A stretch of DNA of 64,000 bases. Origin: Rhyacichthys aspro. Taxonomy: Eukaryota; Chordata; Actinopteri; Gobiiformes; Rhyacichthyidae. The stretch is from contig CM072155.1 of the NCBI GenBank assembly GCA_036850595.1, positions 3,519,953-3,583,952 of the forward strand, read 5' to 3'. The translations under genes were made by a program, and so were the position numbers. Shown here one piece after another: positions 27,901 to 33,245 of the stretch. Below the pieces are notes generated by a model, which was not told the DNA's origin, searched no databases, and worked only from the letters and a program-made list of their open reading frames with translations. Within the stretch, counting starts at the first letter, position 1; every line of letters begins with the position of its first letter.

Positions 27901-28849
27901 AAACAAAATAGTCTATTTAACTAAAAAACACTGTCTCTTTCGTGTTGACAGTAAGCAACGTGAGCTAATGTGATATGCTAACGGTAGCATGCTAGGAGCT
28001 TAGCGGTTGACAGCGAGGCTGCTAAATGCCATAGTAAGCTAACAGTATTTGCAGTTATTAAGATACATCTGTGTTATTTCAAGTAAGTTTACATAAGAAG
28101 GTTGCGATATTGCTGGGTTTGGTCAGTGGTACAGTTACAGTTACACCTGCAGCAACATTAATGAGCAGACTGCGGCCTGTGTTCATTCTCCATTTTGAAC
28201 AATAACCTTACAGCTTCCTGCACAGCACTGAAAATAAGCCGCACAGTTTTGAGTTGTATTTCCAACAAATGTGACCAATGTTTGCACACTCTGGACACTG
28301 TGATGGTAATGCTTATGTACCCGGAGTGCTGGCGTGTGTGCTCTGACTCCTGAAGCTACTCTCAGTGCAGTAGCTGGCATCATCCTCCACCTCCTCCTCC
28401 GGCTCGTCCAGGAGCTCATCATCCTCCAGGCAGTCCGACTCCGCTTTGAGGCCCTCGTCCTCCTCAGACTGCGGGTCCTCCTCCACAAACTCTTCCTCCT
28501 CGGACCTAAGACTCACGGCGTCGTCGTCCTCGTCACTCTCGTGGTCGTCGTATACCACAGTTTTGGAGGCAGCGGTCCTCCTGCCTCCACGCGTCCCTCT
28601 GCCTCCTCTGCCCGCACCGCCGCCACCTCTGCCGCGTCCCCTGCCCCTTGCAGACGCGCCGGAGCCCCGTTTTCTCTTCCCTCTGGCCGGCTTGGGGCTC
28701 TCCCTTGTGGGGCTCTCCACGTCCTCGTCCCCGCTGTCCCTGGCTCTGGGTTTGATATTTCTCCTGGGTCGCAAATCCCGGGCTGAAGCTGGGGACTGCT
28801 CCTCGGTCTGTAGCGGTTTGGGCGGCCTGCCCCTTCCCCTGCCTCTCAT
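930..28849 (-). CDS. bptf: bptf: nucleosome-remodelling factor subunit BPTF (NURF301), whole coding span, 32 exons
   Basis: BPTF is the largest subunit of the ISWI-type NURF remodelling complex; in the nucleus it reads H3K4me3 with a PHD finger and acetyl-lysine with its bromodomain. The rebuilt protein is 3,301 residues (human BPTF is about 3,046). Approximate order: DDT 217-277, PHD1 364-411, conserved NURF301 blocks 728-973, charged region 974-1490, conserved block 1490-1676, Ser/Thr- and Gln/Pro-rich 1677-2796, coiled coil 2797-2910, His-Ser and RD/RE tract 2911-3060, PHD 3065-3118, PHD 3129-3180, bromodomain 3207-3296. All 31 introns have GT-AG ends and compatible phases and the summed coding length divides by three, strong evidence of an intact gene. 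Residue numbers assume all exons are joined; alternative splicing is likely. The last exon is the least certain part. Confidence 0.95.
1578..1764 (-). CDS. bptf: bptf exon 31: bromodomain, second part (acetyl-lysine Asn)
   Basis: The exon codes for FSTMESRLQKRHYHKLTEFV and IFDNCRYYNPNDTPFFQCAE through LKGFKAS. The Asn in CRYYNPND is the conserved acetyl-lysine-binding residue. If the following intron were retained, the frame would stop immediately after KASR, a possible alternative end. Confidence 0.96.
1856..1940 (-). CDS. bptf: bptf exon 30: bromodomain, first part (WPF shelf)
   Basis: The exon codes for SHKMAWPFLEPVDPHDAPDY and YRVIKEPM, which holds the WPF shelf and ZA loop of the bromodomain. 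A TTTCAG acceptor and a G-GTAAAC donor give phase 1. Confidence 0.96.
2076..2583. mobile_element. Truncated non-autonomous DNA transposon
   Basis: It lies in the bptf intron between exons 29 and 30. The left end reads CAGTGATCCCTCGTTTATCG after a TA-rich flank, a terminal motif I know from a widespread fish DNA transposon. Inside are two tandem copies (about 2457-2490 and 2500-2534) of a segment containing TTAGCCAATCAGGA and ACACAATGCGCG. The expected complementary right terminus is absent, so the element is 3'-truncated. The superfamily is not certain. Confidence 0.6.
2610..2802 (-). CDS. bptf: bptf exon 29: second half of the H3K4me3-reading PHD finger
   Basis: The exon codes for FYIGCDRCQNWYHGRCVGIL, then VYVCPQCQSTEDAMTVL and LTDKDYEGLKRILRSLQ. 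With exon 28 it forms the PHD that in human BPTF reads H3K4me3; the aromatic-cage Tyr and Trp positions (LYC, PYD, FYIG, NWYH) are all present. The helix that follows leads into the bromodomain. Confidence 0.96.
2896..3084 (-). CDS. bptf: bptf exon 28: end of PHD finger 2 and start of PHD finger 3
   Basis: This 189-bp exon starts FYIGCDLCSNWFHGACVGIT, ends the first C-terminal PHD at FVCNDCKRG, then starts the second with LYCICRTPYDES. Its length is an exact multiple of three and its ends share one phase, so skipping would join PHD halves cleanly. A Gly/Ser/Asn run links the two fingers. Confidence 0.96.
3085..4114 (-). other. bptf intron between exons 27 and 28
   Basis: About 1.0 kb of AT-rich intron with no recognised exon, repeat terminus or RNA gene; only short open frames with no similarity I know. 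Confidence 0.7.
4115..4653 (-). CDS. bptf: bptf exon 27: His-Ser repeat, RD/RE tract, first half of C-terminal PHD finger
   Basis: The exon codes for EELRRDIVRLQKEREKARAA, then a (His-Ser-Ser)n repeat, then about 65 residues of alternating Arg/Asp/Glu/Lys/His, a Lys run, and finally LYCICKTPYDES. The last 13 residues are the first zinc-binding half of the C-terminal PHD finger. The basic/acidic repeat region has no counterpart I can recall in human BPTF, which has Ala/Pro-rich sequence here. The donor GTAAGA splits a Lys codon that continues into exon 28. Confidence 0.95.
5055..5280 (-). CDS. bptf: bptf exon 26: conserved coiled coil
   Basis: The exon codes for MIVCNQVMKYILDKIEKDEK, then KQNATKLTALLYKHKEQLKA and LLDKELQLQVQ. 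This Lys/Glu-rich helix is highly conserved. The donor is GTGGGT. Confidence 0.96.
5671..5753 (-). CDS. bptf: bptf exon 25
   Basis: The 83-bp exon codes for VAVKQNSAAELLKQRKSLAA and AEREENQ, matching the helical segment before MIVCNQVMKYIL. Phases fit both sides. Confidence 0.95.
5992..6583. mobile_element. Non-autonomous DNA transposon with terminal inverted repeats
   Basis: It lies in the intron before bptf exon 25. The ends are near-perfect inverted repeats: GAGCCCGTTTACATG on the left and CATGTAAACGGCCTC on the right. Subterminal motifs (AATCCGATAAC and AATCTGATAAC) repeat at both ends. It has no coding potential, so it is a MITE-like element of about 590 bp. The target-site duplication was not clear, so the superfamily is left open. 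Confidence 0.65.
6939..8341 (-). CDS. bptf: bptf exon 24: very long Gln-rich exon with VQxQ repeats and a polyQ run
   Basis: The 1,403-bp exon codes for 467 complete residues, dominated by Gln alternating with Val, Leu or Ile. Near 8020-8085 there are tandem VSQIP/VSQIS pentads. The end is conserved: QIKLQLPIQIQTTGGQIQTH, HQIQNMVTIQAPASVQEQLQ, a nine-Gln run (7047-7073), then basic KKKKHSETKREQKEHNLQ and GIHNK. The Gln-rich stretch of fish is longer than the human one as I recall it. The last part is the BPTF glutamine-rich activation region. Confidence 0.95.
8342..9036 (-). other. bptf intron between exons 23 and 24
   Basis: AT-rich intron of about 0.7 kb separating the two largest Gln/Pro-rich exons. 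Nothing else recognised. Confidence 0.7.
9037..10132 (-). CDS. bptf: bptf exon 23: long Gln/Pro/Thr/Val-rich exon
   Basis: The 1,096-bp exon opens with the conserved GGNPGLTVVIQGQGQTQGQL, VPQGVTVIPGPGQQLMQAAM and NGQVQRFLFTPM. About 290 low-complexity Pro/Gln/Thr/Val/Ala residues follow, ending TTPSVP. The start is highly conserved in BPTF; the rest is a disordered glutamine-rich, probably transactivation-type region. The acceptor is CTGCAG and the donor is GTAAAG, phase 1. Confidence 0.95.
10263..10462 (-). CDS. bptf: bptf exon 22: conserved PRPQQGQVKLTMAQLMQLTQ
   Basis: The exon codes for Pro/Ala/Thr-rich sequence and then the conserved QQGQVKLTMAQLMQLTQSAQ. It precedes the GNPGLTVVIQGQGQ block of exon 23. 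The TTCCAG acceptor and GTACGC donor fit. Confidence 0.94.
10549..10657 (-). CDS. bptf: bptf exon 21: Gln/Thr/Ala-rich linker
   Basis: The exon codes for 36 complete residues of Gln/Thr/Ala-rich sequence, TVTAAGQTQAVTSAQLSTQP onward. No domain is visible. Placement is by phase continuity (acceptor TTTCAG, donor GTCTTG). Confidence 0.85.
10752..10882 (-). CDS. bptf: bptf exon 20
   Basis: The exon codes for TQKVMSIFPSGPPANLRTYS and TLHPTTGNINLRATT, ending PAAQQQ. It corresponds to the VQQKVLGIIPSS-like region of mammalian BPTF. Splice phases fit exons 19 and 21. Confidence 0.92.
11402..11551 (-). CDS. bptf: bptf exon 19
   Basis: The exon codes for MAPTVQTFQIAGTPVTGQVL and AAKLPLPANSKIVTLNMP, conserved in the family. 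Acceptor TTGCAG and donor GTAGGG preserve phase 1. Confidence 0.94.
11808..11960 (-). mobile_element. tRNA-derived SINE (minus strand)
   Basis: In the intron between bptf exons 18 and 19. Read on the minus strand it has an A-box-like TGGCTCTCCTGGTAGC, a degenerate B-box-like GGGTTCAGTGCCC, then CATTTGCCCAATGTCATTCC and a 3' end AATTAAAGGCGAAAAACACC. This structure resembles common percomorph tRNA SINEs (ROn/AFC type). The assignment is by memory of the family. Confidence 0.6.
12154..12424 (-). CDS. bptf: bptf exon 18: Thr/Ser-rich then conserved NFHQSFASWVKQGQ
   Basis: The exon starts KRLEQQRLITTATT, passes through Thr/Ser/Pro-rich sequence, and ends with GTKMVLASKLGSP, FQQDKNFHQSFASWVKQGQ and NNNNGSS. 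The last blocks match vertebrate BPTF. The GTAAGT donor is optimal. Confidence 0.95.
12425..13146 (-). other. bptf intron between exons 17 and 18
   Basis: AT-rich intron containing dense ATATCA/ACAATATC motifs (about 12460-12550 and 13070-13110). They resemble the interior of the GCACGATAT-type hAT elements of fish, but I could not define both termini. Confidence 0.4.
13147..13270 (-). CDS. bptf: bptf exon 17: coiled-coil segment
   Basis: The exon codes for VEREKSQGADPSKIGATLKT and EEVKAHLENQLKQARLAAQQ. It is a helical, heptad-rich segment that continues into exon 18 (KRLEQQRL). Confidence 0.93.
13370..13520 (-). CDS. bptf: bptf exon 16: conserved block with ELWEIRAFAER
   Basis: The exon codes for TPTPQRKGLRSSALRPKKQE and TWVPEEDLELWEIRAFAE, both conserved in BPTF. 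Acceptor AGTAG and donor GTCAAA are in phase with neighbours. Confidence 0.95.
13600..13728 (-). CDS. bptf: bptf exon 15: conserved RRRDVGPFGIRSEYCIRKII
   Basis: The exon codes for TTETDIITTEII and then the conserved RRRDVGPFGIRSEYCIRKII block. The acceptor (CATCACAG) has a weak polypyrimidine tract, but frame and homology fix it. Donor GTAGAA is phase 1. Confidence 0.94.
14278..14402 (-). CDS. bptf: bptf exon 14: conserved YRLQTVKSLAGVSLMLRLLW
   Basis: The exon codes for 41 complete residues including LWACLRWDDMAVK. The segment is nearly invariant in vertebrate BPTF. The CTTTAG acceptor and GTGGGA donor fit phases 2 and 1. Confidence 0.96.
14486..15812 (-). CDS. bptf: bptf exon 13: long variable exon with two conserved ends
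   Basis: The 1,327-bp exon starts with a short acidic stretch, then the conserved VVNVSEGFQLRTAYKKK and SKLDGLLERRVKQFTFEEKL. It continues through about 250 disordered Ser/Thr/Glu-rich residues. It ends in the conserved TVSKEYSTRD-like segment (here TISKEYSTRDRVSLQ), RSGTALPSYRKFVTKSSKKS, FVLPNDDLKRLARRAG and PDIWPYPSPRPTFGITW. The acceptor is CTTAG; a second possible acceptor (TGTGCAG) lies 28 bases further in. The disordered core looks much shorter than in human BPTF. Confidence 0.95.
15813..16647 (-). other. bptf intron between exons 12 and 13
   Basis: About 0.83 kb of AT-rich intron ending in a long T run (plus strand) next to the exon 12 donor. No exon or repeat recognised. Confidence 0.6.
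16648..16899 (-). CDS. bptf: bptf exon 12: Lys/Glu-rich disordered region
   Basis: The exon codes for KMAKENAARKKVVKSEKQTE through EVEPSVENAASSEEK, a highly charged low-conservation segment. The donor GTAAAA abuts a long A run (T run on the plus strand), so the boundary is a little less certain, but the phase fits exon 13. Confidence 0.88.
16984..17119 (-). CDS. bptf: bptf exon 11: conserved block VWKQKGEEYRVTGYGGW
   Basis: The exon codes for 45 residues, including VTGYGGWSWVSKTRV and KLPGNTNVNYRKELE, a hallmark NURF301 segment. Splice sites are in phase with exons 10 and 12. Confidence 0.96.
17120..17897 (-). other. bptf intron between exons 10 and 11, GTTAA-rich
   Basis: From about 17330 to 17770 the plus strand is unusually rich in the words AGTTAA, GTTAAG and TTAGTT without a clean period, which looks like a decayed simple repeat. 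No exon is visible. Confidence 0.5.
17898..18027 (-). CDS. bptf: bptf exon 10: charged coiled coil and conserved block
   Basis: The exon codes for LHRMTSMEREEKEKVKKKEK followed by an acidic run and QQATWVKYTIPIKHQ. The charged stretch is a predicted coiled coil and the end is conserved in BPTF. It ends in phase 0. Confidence 0.96.
18120..18251 (-). CDS. bptf: bptf exon 9: conserved NURF301 block (ALAILECAIKPVVMLP)
   Basis: The exon codes for TNWNKAVQMCSKAREFALAL and AILECAIKPVVMLPVWKESL, then GHT. It is near identical to the vertebrate family block. The CTAG acceptor and GTAAGG donor are in phase. Confidence 0.96.
18627..18763. repeat. Homopolymer patch, probable assembly or sequencing artefact
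   Basis: Successive runs of T, A, 24 G (18672-18695), T, C and A occur within 140 bases in the bptf intron between exons 8 and 9. The preceding TAAATAGCTGCATTTATATA resembles a common fish repeat. Chains of long homopolymers of different bases are unusual in natural DNA. Confidence 0.6.
19056..19393 (-). CDS. bptf: bptf exon 8: conserved NURF301 block (KYRVYHNQYSTN)
   Basis: The exon codes for 112 complete residues including FKLGQEGKYRVYHNQYSTN, LNKHQHREDHDKRRHLSHKF, FKWNGSIHGSRSLTV and FMHPNWASH. This is one of the best-conserved BPTF blocks, of unknown biochemical role. Acceptor TTTCAG and donor GTACAC give phase 2, joining to exon 9 as ASHRTNWNKA. Confidence 0.96.
19788..20257. mobile_element. 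Non-autonomous hAT-type element with 8-bp target-site duplication
   Basis: The element is flanked by identical 8-mers CTGTAAAG (19780-19787 and 20258-20265). Its ends are imperfect inverted repeats, CAGACCTGGGCA and TGCCCACCCCTG. It lies in the intron between bptf exons 7 and 8. The 8-bp duplication and CAGGGGTGGGCA-type terminus are typical of hAT elements. Confidence 0.8.
20940..21010 (-). CDS. bptf: bptf exon 7: small linker exon
   Basis: This 71-bp exon codes for EYNNRVKSESAAADNQTTRT and SKE. It was found by needing an in-frame connection between exons 6 and 8; acceptor GGCAG and donor GTGAGG fit. The human counterpart of this position is longer as I recall it, so extra or alternative exons may exist. 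Confidence 0.75.
21091..21285 (-). CDS. bptf: bptf exon 6: Ser-rich disordered linker
   Basis: The exon codes for EDVKAESRSKTPEETKAQTE and then a nine-serine run and FTSQDGT. Acceptor CTTAG and donor GTAAAC keep phase 1 on both sides. No domain is visible. Confidence 0.83.
21286..22391 (-). other. bptf intron between exons 5 and 6
   Basis: About 1.1 kb of intron. I see no exon, RNA gene or repeat terminus. Confidence 0.6.
22392..22568 (-). CDS. bptf: bptf exon 5: disordered Glu/Pro-rich linker
   Basis: The exon codes for 58 complete residues beginning TVGPCPEETCESD and ending ESPPVAKQGAT, with no recognisable domain. The GCTGCAG acceptor and GTACGA donor both fit phase 1. It belongs to the rapidly evolving acidic linker between the PHD1 block and the next conserved block. 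Confidence 0.82.
22684..22851 (-). CDS. bptf: bptf exon 4: charged helical segment
   Basis: The exon codes for VVTERLKVRREAQEAKQREE and then an acidic, Ser/Asn-rich tail ending SSSQG. It is placed by frame continuity, with a TAG acceptor and GTAAAA donor. The sequence is predicted to be a charged helix followed by disorder; primary-sequence conservation with mammals is low, so assignment rests mainly on splicing logic. Confidence 0.85.
23795..24010 (+). mobile_element. Decayed LINE 3'-end fragment, copy A
   Basis: A plus-strand segment in the intron between bptf exons 3 and 4 shares about three quarters of its bases with 25325-25590, including AGTCTCAGA(G/A)AAAGAGATC and the coding trace NNMDHPL. 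The translated pattern (EQKTQNK, then ILNNMDHPLQW) resembles the C-terminal tail of fish LINE reverse transcriptase ORFs. The family is uncertain. Confidence 0.5.
24379..24599 (-). CDS. bptf: bptf exon 3
   Basis: The exon codes for 73 residues from EEDGQRQNKKIWYYST through HMDITEDLTKK to LSALN. This matches the conserved block following PHD1 in BPTF. Acceptor CAG and donor GTACAA give phases that fit both neighbours. Confidence 0.95.
25325..25590 (+). mobile_element. Decayed LINE 3'-end fragment, copy B
   Basis: It is in the intron between bptf exons 2 and 3. The translated trace includes VVEQRTHNRMDGILHNMDYP, and it continues past copy A through CAGGACAGAACGCCACAAGA to AATCAGTCTATAAACATCAG, the segment shared with copies C and D. 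It is a non-functional remnant. Confidence 0.5.
26071..26893 (-). CDS. bptf: bptf exon 2: DDT domain, WHIM-like region and PHD finger 1
   Basis: This 823-bp exon codes for about residues 177-451. The DDT domain is visible as VYEVLRNFSGVLRLSPFRF, followed by the strongly conserved segment around TFGPADLKDSVNSTLFFIDG. PHD finger 1 follows, with the Cys4-His-Cys3 pattern from HCRVCHRLGDLLCC to EWQCEVCVAHKV. The exon ends in RKYWFLNRRIIV, split by phase 2 at donor GTAAGT. In NURF the DDT region contacts the ISWI ATPase subunit; PHD1 is the N-terminal finger, not the H3K4me3 reader. Confidence 0.96.
26894..28320 (-). other. bptf intron 1
   Basis: About 1.4 kb of AT-rich first intron with no exon or repeat terminus seen. 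First introns often hold regulatory elements; no specific site is supported here. Confidence 0.6.
28321..28849 (-). CDS. bptf: bptf exon 1: basic and acidic N-terminus with start codon
   Basis: The exon begins with MRGRGRGRPPKPLQ, an AT-hook-like basic start typical of BPTF, and runs through Gly-Arg-rich and then Glu/Asp-rich sequence to THASTPG. It codes for residues 1-176 plus one base (phase 1) and ends at donor GTACAT. The start was chosen because it is the first ATG of the open frame, lies at a CpG-rich 5' end, and matches the family N-terminus. The acidic stretch is a likely histone- or remodeller-contacting disordered segment by family analogy. Confidence 0.93.
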
Positions 28850-29160
28850 GATAAGCGAAATCTATTATTTTACAATCCCAGTCTTTGCGTTTGTTTAGCC
28901 AACGCGGACGCCTGCGAAAGTGCTACTCCCACAAAGCTAAACCGGTGGGGGCCCAAACGGTGCGGTCGCCCGATGAAGCCCCCGCGTCTTTTCGGGTGTG
29001 AAAGCTCAAAATGTTAGCCCGGCGTCCCATTTGGATTCGCCTAGAGCCGCCATTTTTCTTCTTCTCTGCTTCTGCCTCTGAACAAACAGCAGGCCCTCAC
29101 ACTGGAGTCACGTGATCACAGCTTCAGCTCAGAAGGCACTATTTTCTACTACACGCATAT
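28850..29160 (-). promoter_or_regulatory. bptf: bptf 5' UTR and promoter, with YY1-like site and E-box
   Basis: The GC-rich, CpG-rich block of exon 1 continues to about 29080. A YY1-like motif (minus strand AAAATGGCGGC, within 29045-29057) lies about 200 bases upstream of the ATG, a common position in TATA-less vertebrate promoters. A palindromic E-box TCACGTGA is at 29108-29115. No TATA box is obvious. The transcription start is not defined by the sequence. Confidence 0.6.
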
Positions 29161-30459
29161 ATTACACAAAAATAAATGCAATAAATGAGCGTTTTAGATT
29201 GAATTTTAACTGAATGAAAATACATTTTAAAATAAATATTTATATATAACTTTCATTTAGAAAAAAATTAAACTTGACAAGTCACAAGTGTCATCTAAAA
29301 GAACTAAAAATAAGCATTAGACAGTAATAAAATTAGTCACTGTCAGTATTTATGCATAATCAAGGTATACTATTGCCTATATTAGAACAACCATACATTT
29401 CAACTTTTACAATTTGGTGGGTAGATAGTTTTAGTATTGCATAAATGATATTAAGTATTAGCAGTACTTGGATTACTTGGGTTATGAAAAGTAAAAAAGT
29501 ATATTCAATAAAATGATAATGAAGCATATTTTGGCAGATCTGTCACATAATAATGTGCTACTTTACTGCTTTTAAAATACAAGCTATAAATAATAACACT
29601 AATATTTGATTGTGACCACGGACTAAAAATTCAACTGGCAATGTATTTTGTGTGCATTTATTTACAAGATTGTTTAGACCATTTCTATTTCTGGCACATT
29701 AACAACGTGGAGAAAAAGTGACAACACTGATACAACTTACAGTACACACTGTATTCTTGCAGTGTGACAGCTCCCCCTAGTGTCCAACTGCCAGGTATTG
29801 ATAAGTGATGTGAATGGTTCATCTACCTATAATTTTTAAGTTGAGGTGTTCAACGTAGATATTTTATTTTCTGTATAAAAAAGTAGAAATGAAACAACAT
29901 ATTACTATTTTAACTTACAAACATGTATTCAATAAACAGTGGGTGTCAGACTTCTTTTCCCCCAAAATATATGTAAATACATTTTATTTCTGTTTTTGGG
30001 GGTCACCTATACAAAGCAAAGACTTTTTGGTGAATTGCTGAACAAAATACATCACACACAAAAAAAACAATACCCTGTTTCACCCAATAGGTGGCAGTAA
30101 TGTACCACAGACTTTTGAGTAGACGCTCAGTATTTGATTCGTCATGAACAGACTGTGGCAGTCACATAAATCAACCACATAACCCATTCTTACGTATTAT
30201 ATTTGTTCTTATATGCCACAACTTTTATTCTCGCAAATTTGAATTGTTCAACACAGTCCTAAAGCAAGGGTAGGCAATATTAAAGGTGCATTGTGTAAAA
30301 TGTGGTAGTATGGCTGGTCCAAATGCTGTAAAGAGAAGAGATTCCAGATGCAATAACATATAAGTACTTATGGAGACAGTTATGAGCAATGAAGCACTTT
30401 TAACTACATTTCTATTACATTATGGGTGTGATCATAATCCATCATGACACCTTATAGTA

Positions 30460-30543
30460 CCTGGTTTCAATGTTGAAGATGAAGGGTAACAGCTAAATCC
30501 AGGTGTCCACAGCGAGCAATGGTCCAGACCGGTGCACTGTTTT
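30460..30543. repeat. Three-copy intergenic element, copy 1
   Basis: Shares the core AGCTAAATCCAGGTGTCCAC and TGGTCCAGACCGGTGCACTG with copies at 31.87 and 33.2 kb. It differs from copy 3 by only a few bases over 54 positions. Confidence 0.8.
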
Positions 30544-31638
30544 AACGGTATTGTACACAAGACAAATTTAAAAATAGATAAATTTCATGTTAGTATAGTG
30601 TTAGCAATAAGAAAGATAGTTTTATGAGGTTAAGATTTGTATCAGATATGAATGTAATTTATCAGTGCTGTTCACTAAACGAATTTGCTGTACTTCGTCA
30701 AGCCCACAAATGAACACGTTCATGTTCCCTGTAGTTTGTGGGGCAGAACAAAACAACACAGAACCCTGCTTTTCACCTGCAGATGATCTAATGTGATGAC
30801 TTCAGAGTGACTACACATGTTTCAGCAGGAGTTAAATGTGCGTATGAGCTCATCTCTGCTGCTGCTGCTCAGGAGGAAAGTCCTCACCTGTGCATGTCAG
30901 ATAGATGAAGTTGCTCACACGGGACAGTTAATGACGATCTGATAACACAATATCTCACACCTACACTCACACCGATTGTTTCTATGGGTTCATTATTAGT
31001 ATACCACATAAGTTGAGCACGAATACTTCTAAGTGGCATACGCTGGCCAGTAAAAAGAGGCAGTGAAAATAAATGAGCAATTTGTTTTTATTTATCTTTA
31101 AGAAAATAGATAGCTGATGGTACTTGCTTGCTGTTAACTACAAGGATGGCAGGAAATTATAATAGGCCCCAATGAAACCTAAAAAGTACATAAACTTTCA
31201 TTATTAATGGATATTATAATTTTGACTTGACAACTTTGTCAGTTGCTCTTTTACTATAATCTTTAGTATAATTGTAGCATTACAAGTTTTGTTGCTTCTT
31301 AAGTTCAGCCTGTTTAGCCTTACCTTTTTAGTTTTACTTATAAAGCAACATAAAGATCAAGAGATGTGTTATTCATTCTCAGAAGATGAAATTCTGACGC
31401 AAAAAAGCAAAACATAAATAGTTCAGTGCTGTCAGACCCTTGAGTCAGTGGTTAGAGATGTTAGCTAAGTCTCAACAGCCAACATTTTACTTCCAAATCA
31501 TCCATTCGGCTTACATTCCTGTAATGATGCTACTCCAGTGCATTAAACATAGGCTTAACATTACAAAAGATTAGCATGTGAAGGTTAGCAGTGACAACTA
31601 GCTACCTCTCTTATTGACTTTTAATGCTGGTCAGTGGT

Positions 31639-31795
31639 TTATTTATTTATTTATTTATTTATTTGAATCACAGGAAAGAGGATGAGAGAGAAGAGAGTGA
31701 CTCTGGGCAAATGACCCGAGCTGGAATCAAACCCTGGTCTCCAAAGTGAGTGGTATGGGCTCTACCAGGTGAGACACCAAGGCGCCCCAACGTAG
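31639..31795 (-). mobile_element. tRNA-derived SINE (minus strand) with AAAT-type tail
   Basis: On the minus strand it has an A-box-like GTCTCACCTGGTAGAGC, a B-box GGTTTGATTCC, then CATTTGCCCAGAGTCACTC and finally an (AAAT)n tail (plus strand TTTA repeats at 31639-31665). It resembles the SINE at 11.8-11.96 kb. Confidence 0.7.
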
Positions 31796-31816
31796 TCAAC
31801 CCTTTTAAGAAAAAAG

Positions 31817-31913
31817 AGATAGTCTTCCTCTAAGAATATCAGTTGTGTTGCTGTAGCGCAGCAGCTACGTCCAGGTGTCCACAGTGAGCCATGGTCCAGA
31901 CCGGTGCATTGTT
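31817..31913. repeat. Three-copy intergenic element, copy 2
   Basis: Core of the same sequence, here GTCCAGGTGTCCACAGTGAG and CCATGGTCCAGACCGGTGCA. Copies 2 and 3 also share the preceding CAGTTGTGTTGCTG and part of a further 25 bases. Confidence 0.8.
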
Positions 31914-32869
31914 GCAACTAGTCCCAAAAAGGAAGAAAGGTTTAGCTCTTAACAAGCCAGGTCAATCACCCGGTAAAATGGAAAAAAAGGAAAAGAAACA
32001 CATCTCACAGGTCTCTTTTTCATGGTAGCCCTGCAGATATGATAGAAAAGAAAAGGTTATATACTGCATTCTCTACACTTATATCAGAAACTATGAGTAA
32101 AATACTGATGCTGCCATCTACAAAATGGAGTCAACAGTTCATATACTCAAACTAATCTTCTCAATTCTGCACCAAATGTCCTTTTCTGTCTGGGACATCT
32201 GTCACAGCACCATATGGTAAGAGTGAGGATGACCATGGGGCTCATTATGTGCTTAGGTCATTGGCATTACATAAAGAGCCGTACACTGATGACAGCTGCA
32301 TTGTTTTACATGCAGCAGACTGGTAGTGTCTCTTTATGAAGCTTGTTTGCATCATCCCCATAGGTCTGGGGAGTGTGAGTAGATTCAGAACTAACATTTA
32401 GATTTTAGATGCAGACACAAATACAACCCAGTTTGATTTGAACTTGATCTGAACCAGTCAAATAATAGCATAATTACCTATAAATAATGACAACTCAATT
32501 TTTTCCCCTTATATTCAGTGCAAAGAAGTACAATTACATTATAATGTTGGTATTCTCATCAATCCCAACTGAAAAAGGCCAATGTTGTCAAAAACTTTCA
32601 GCATGGATGTTGCTTGTATGCACATATATGTACGAACTCACCCTCACAATATGGCTTTGGCGCTAATGCTAGAGTAATTGCAATGCTACAGCAAAGTGTT
32701 TTGCGTGGCACTGTTTTTACATCGGATGCGCTTCCTGACGCAACCGTTTGTTTTCTTAGGGTTGGTGCACTAACCTCCACTTACTCTAACTAAAACAGTG
32801 CAACCCCCAGTGGACAAATTGGAAATAGCAGTTACTGTAATTCTATTTAATTTTCTCATATTCCAAATT

Positions 32870-32940
32870 CATTCCACAGGCCAAAATGTAGCCTCTGGCG
32901 GGAAGGGTTTTGGCCCACAAGCTGCATGTTTGACACCTGT
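32870..32940. mobile_element. Possible hAT element right end
   Basis: The sequence GGCCCACAAGCTGCATGTTTGACACC resembles the terminus of fish and mammal hAT elements that begin CAGGTGTCAAACATGC-like. The partner end was not found, so this is low confidence. Confidence 0.3.
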
Positions 32941-33146
32941 TCTAAATGTTTTAAAGACTTCAAATATGGACTGCATTTTACTGTGACATGAGACTATAAA
33001 GGTGTTCAATGGTAAGTTAAGATAAAAAGCAAAATGCATTTAGTTGGAAAATATCTCCAAAACGTTAGCATCTGGATTTAGCCATGACAATATAAGCTCT
33101 GTATATAAGATCTCTGATTGACTCATCTAGTCCATCAAGAAGTGAG

Positions 33147-33245
33147 ATCTTTTCTTTGTTCTAAAAAACAGTTGTGTTGCTGAAGGCTAGCAGCTAAATC
33201 CAGGTGTCCACAGTGAACCATGGTCCAGACCGGTGCACTGTTTAA
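33147..33245. repeat. Three-copy intergenic element, copy 3
   Basis: Contains CAGTTGTGTTGCTG, GCTAGCAGCTAAATCCAGGT and CCATGGTCCAGACCGGTGCA. Core starts of the three copies are 1,372 and 1,329 bases apart; the intervening DNA is not similar. Confidence 0.8.

Noticed and set aside
28334..28898. Plus-strand open frames of 150 codons
   Set aside because: Antisense to the GC-rich exon 1 of bptf; openness follows from base composition.
31700..31790. Possible tRNA gene (A and B boxes)
   Set aside because: Followed by a SINE body and (AAAT)n tail, so it is a SINE head rather than a tRNA gene.
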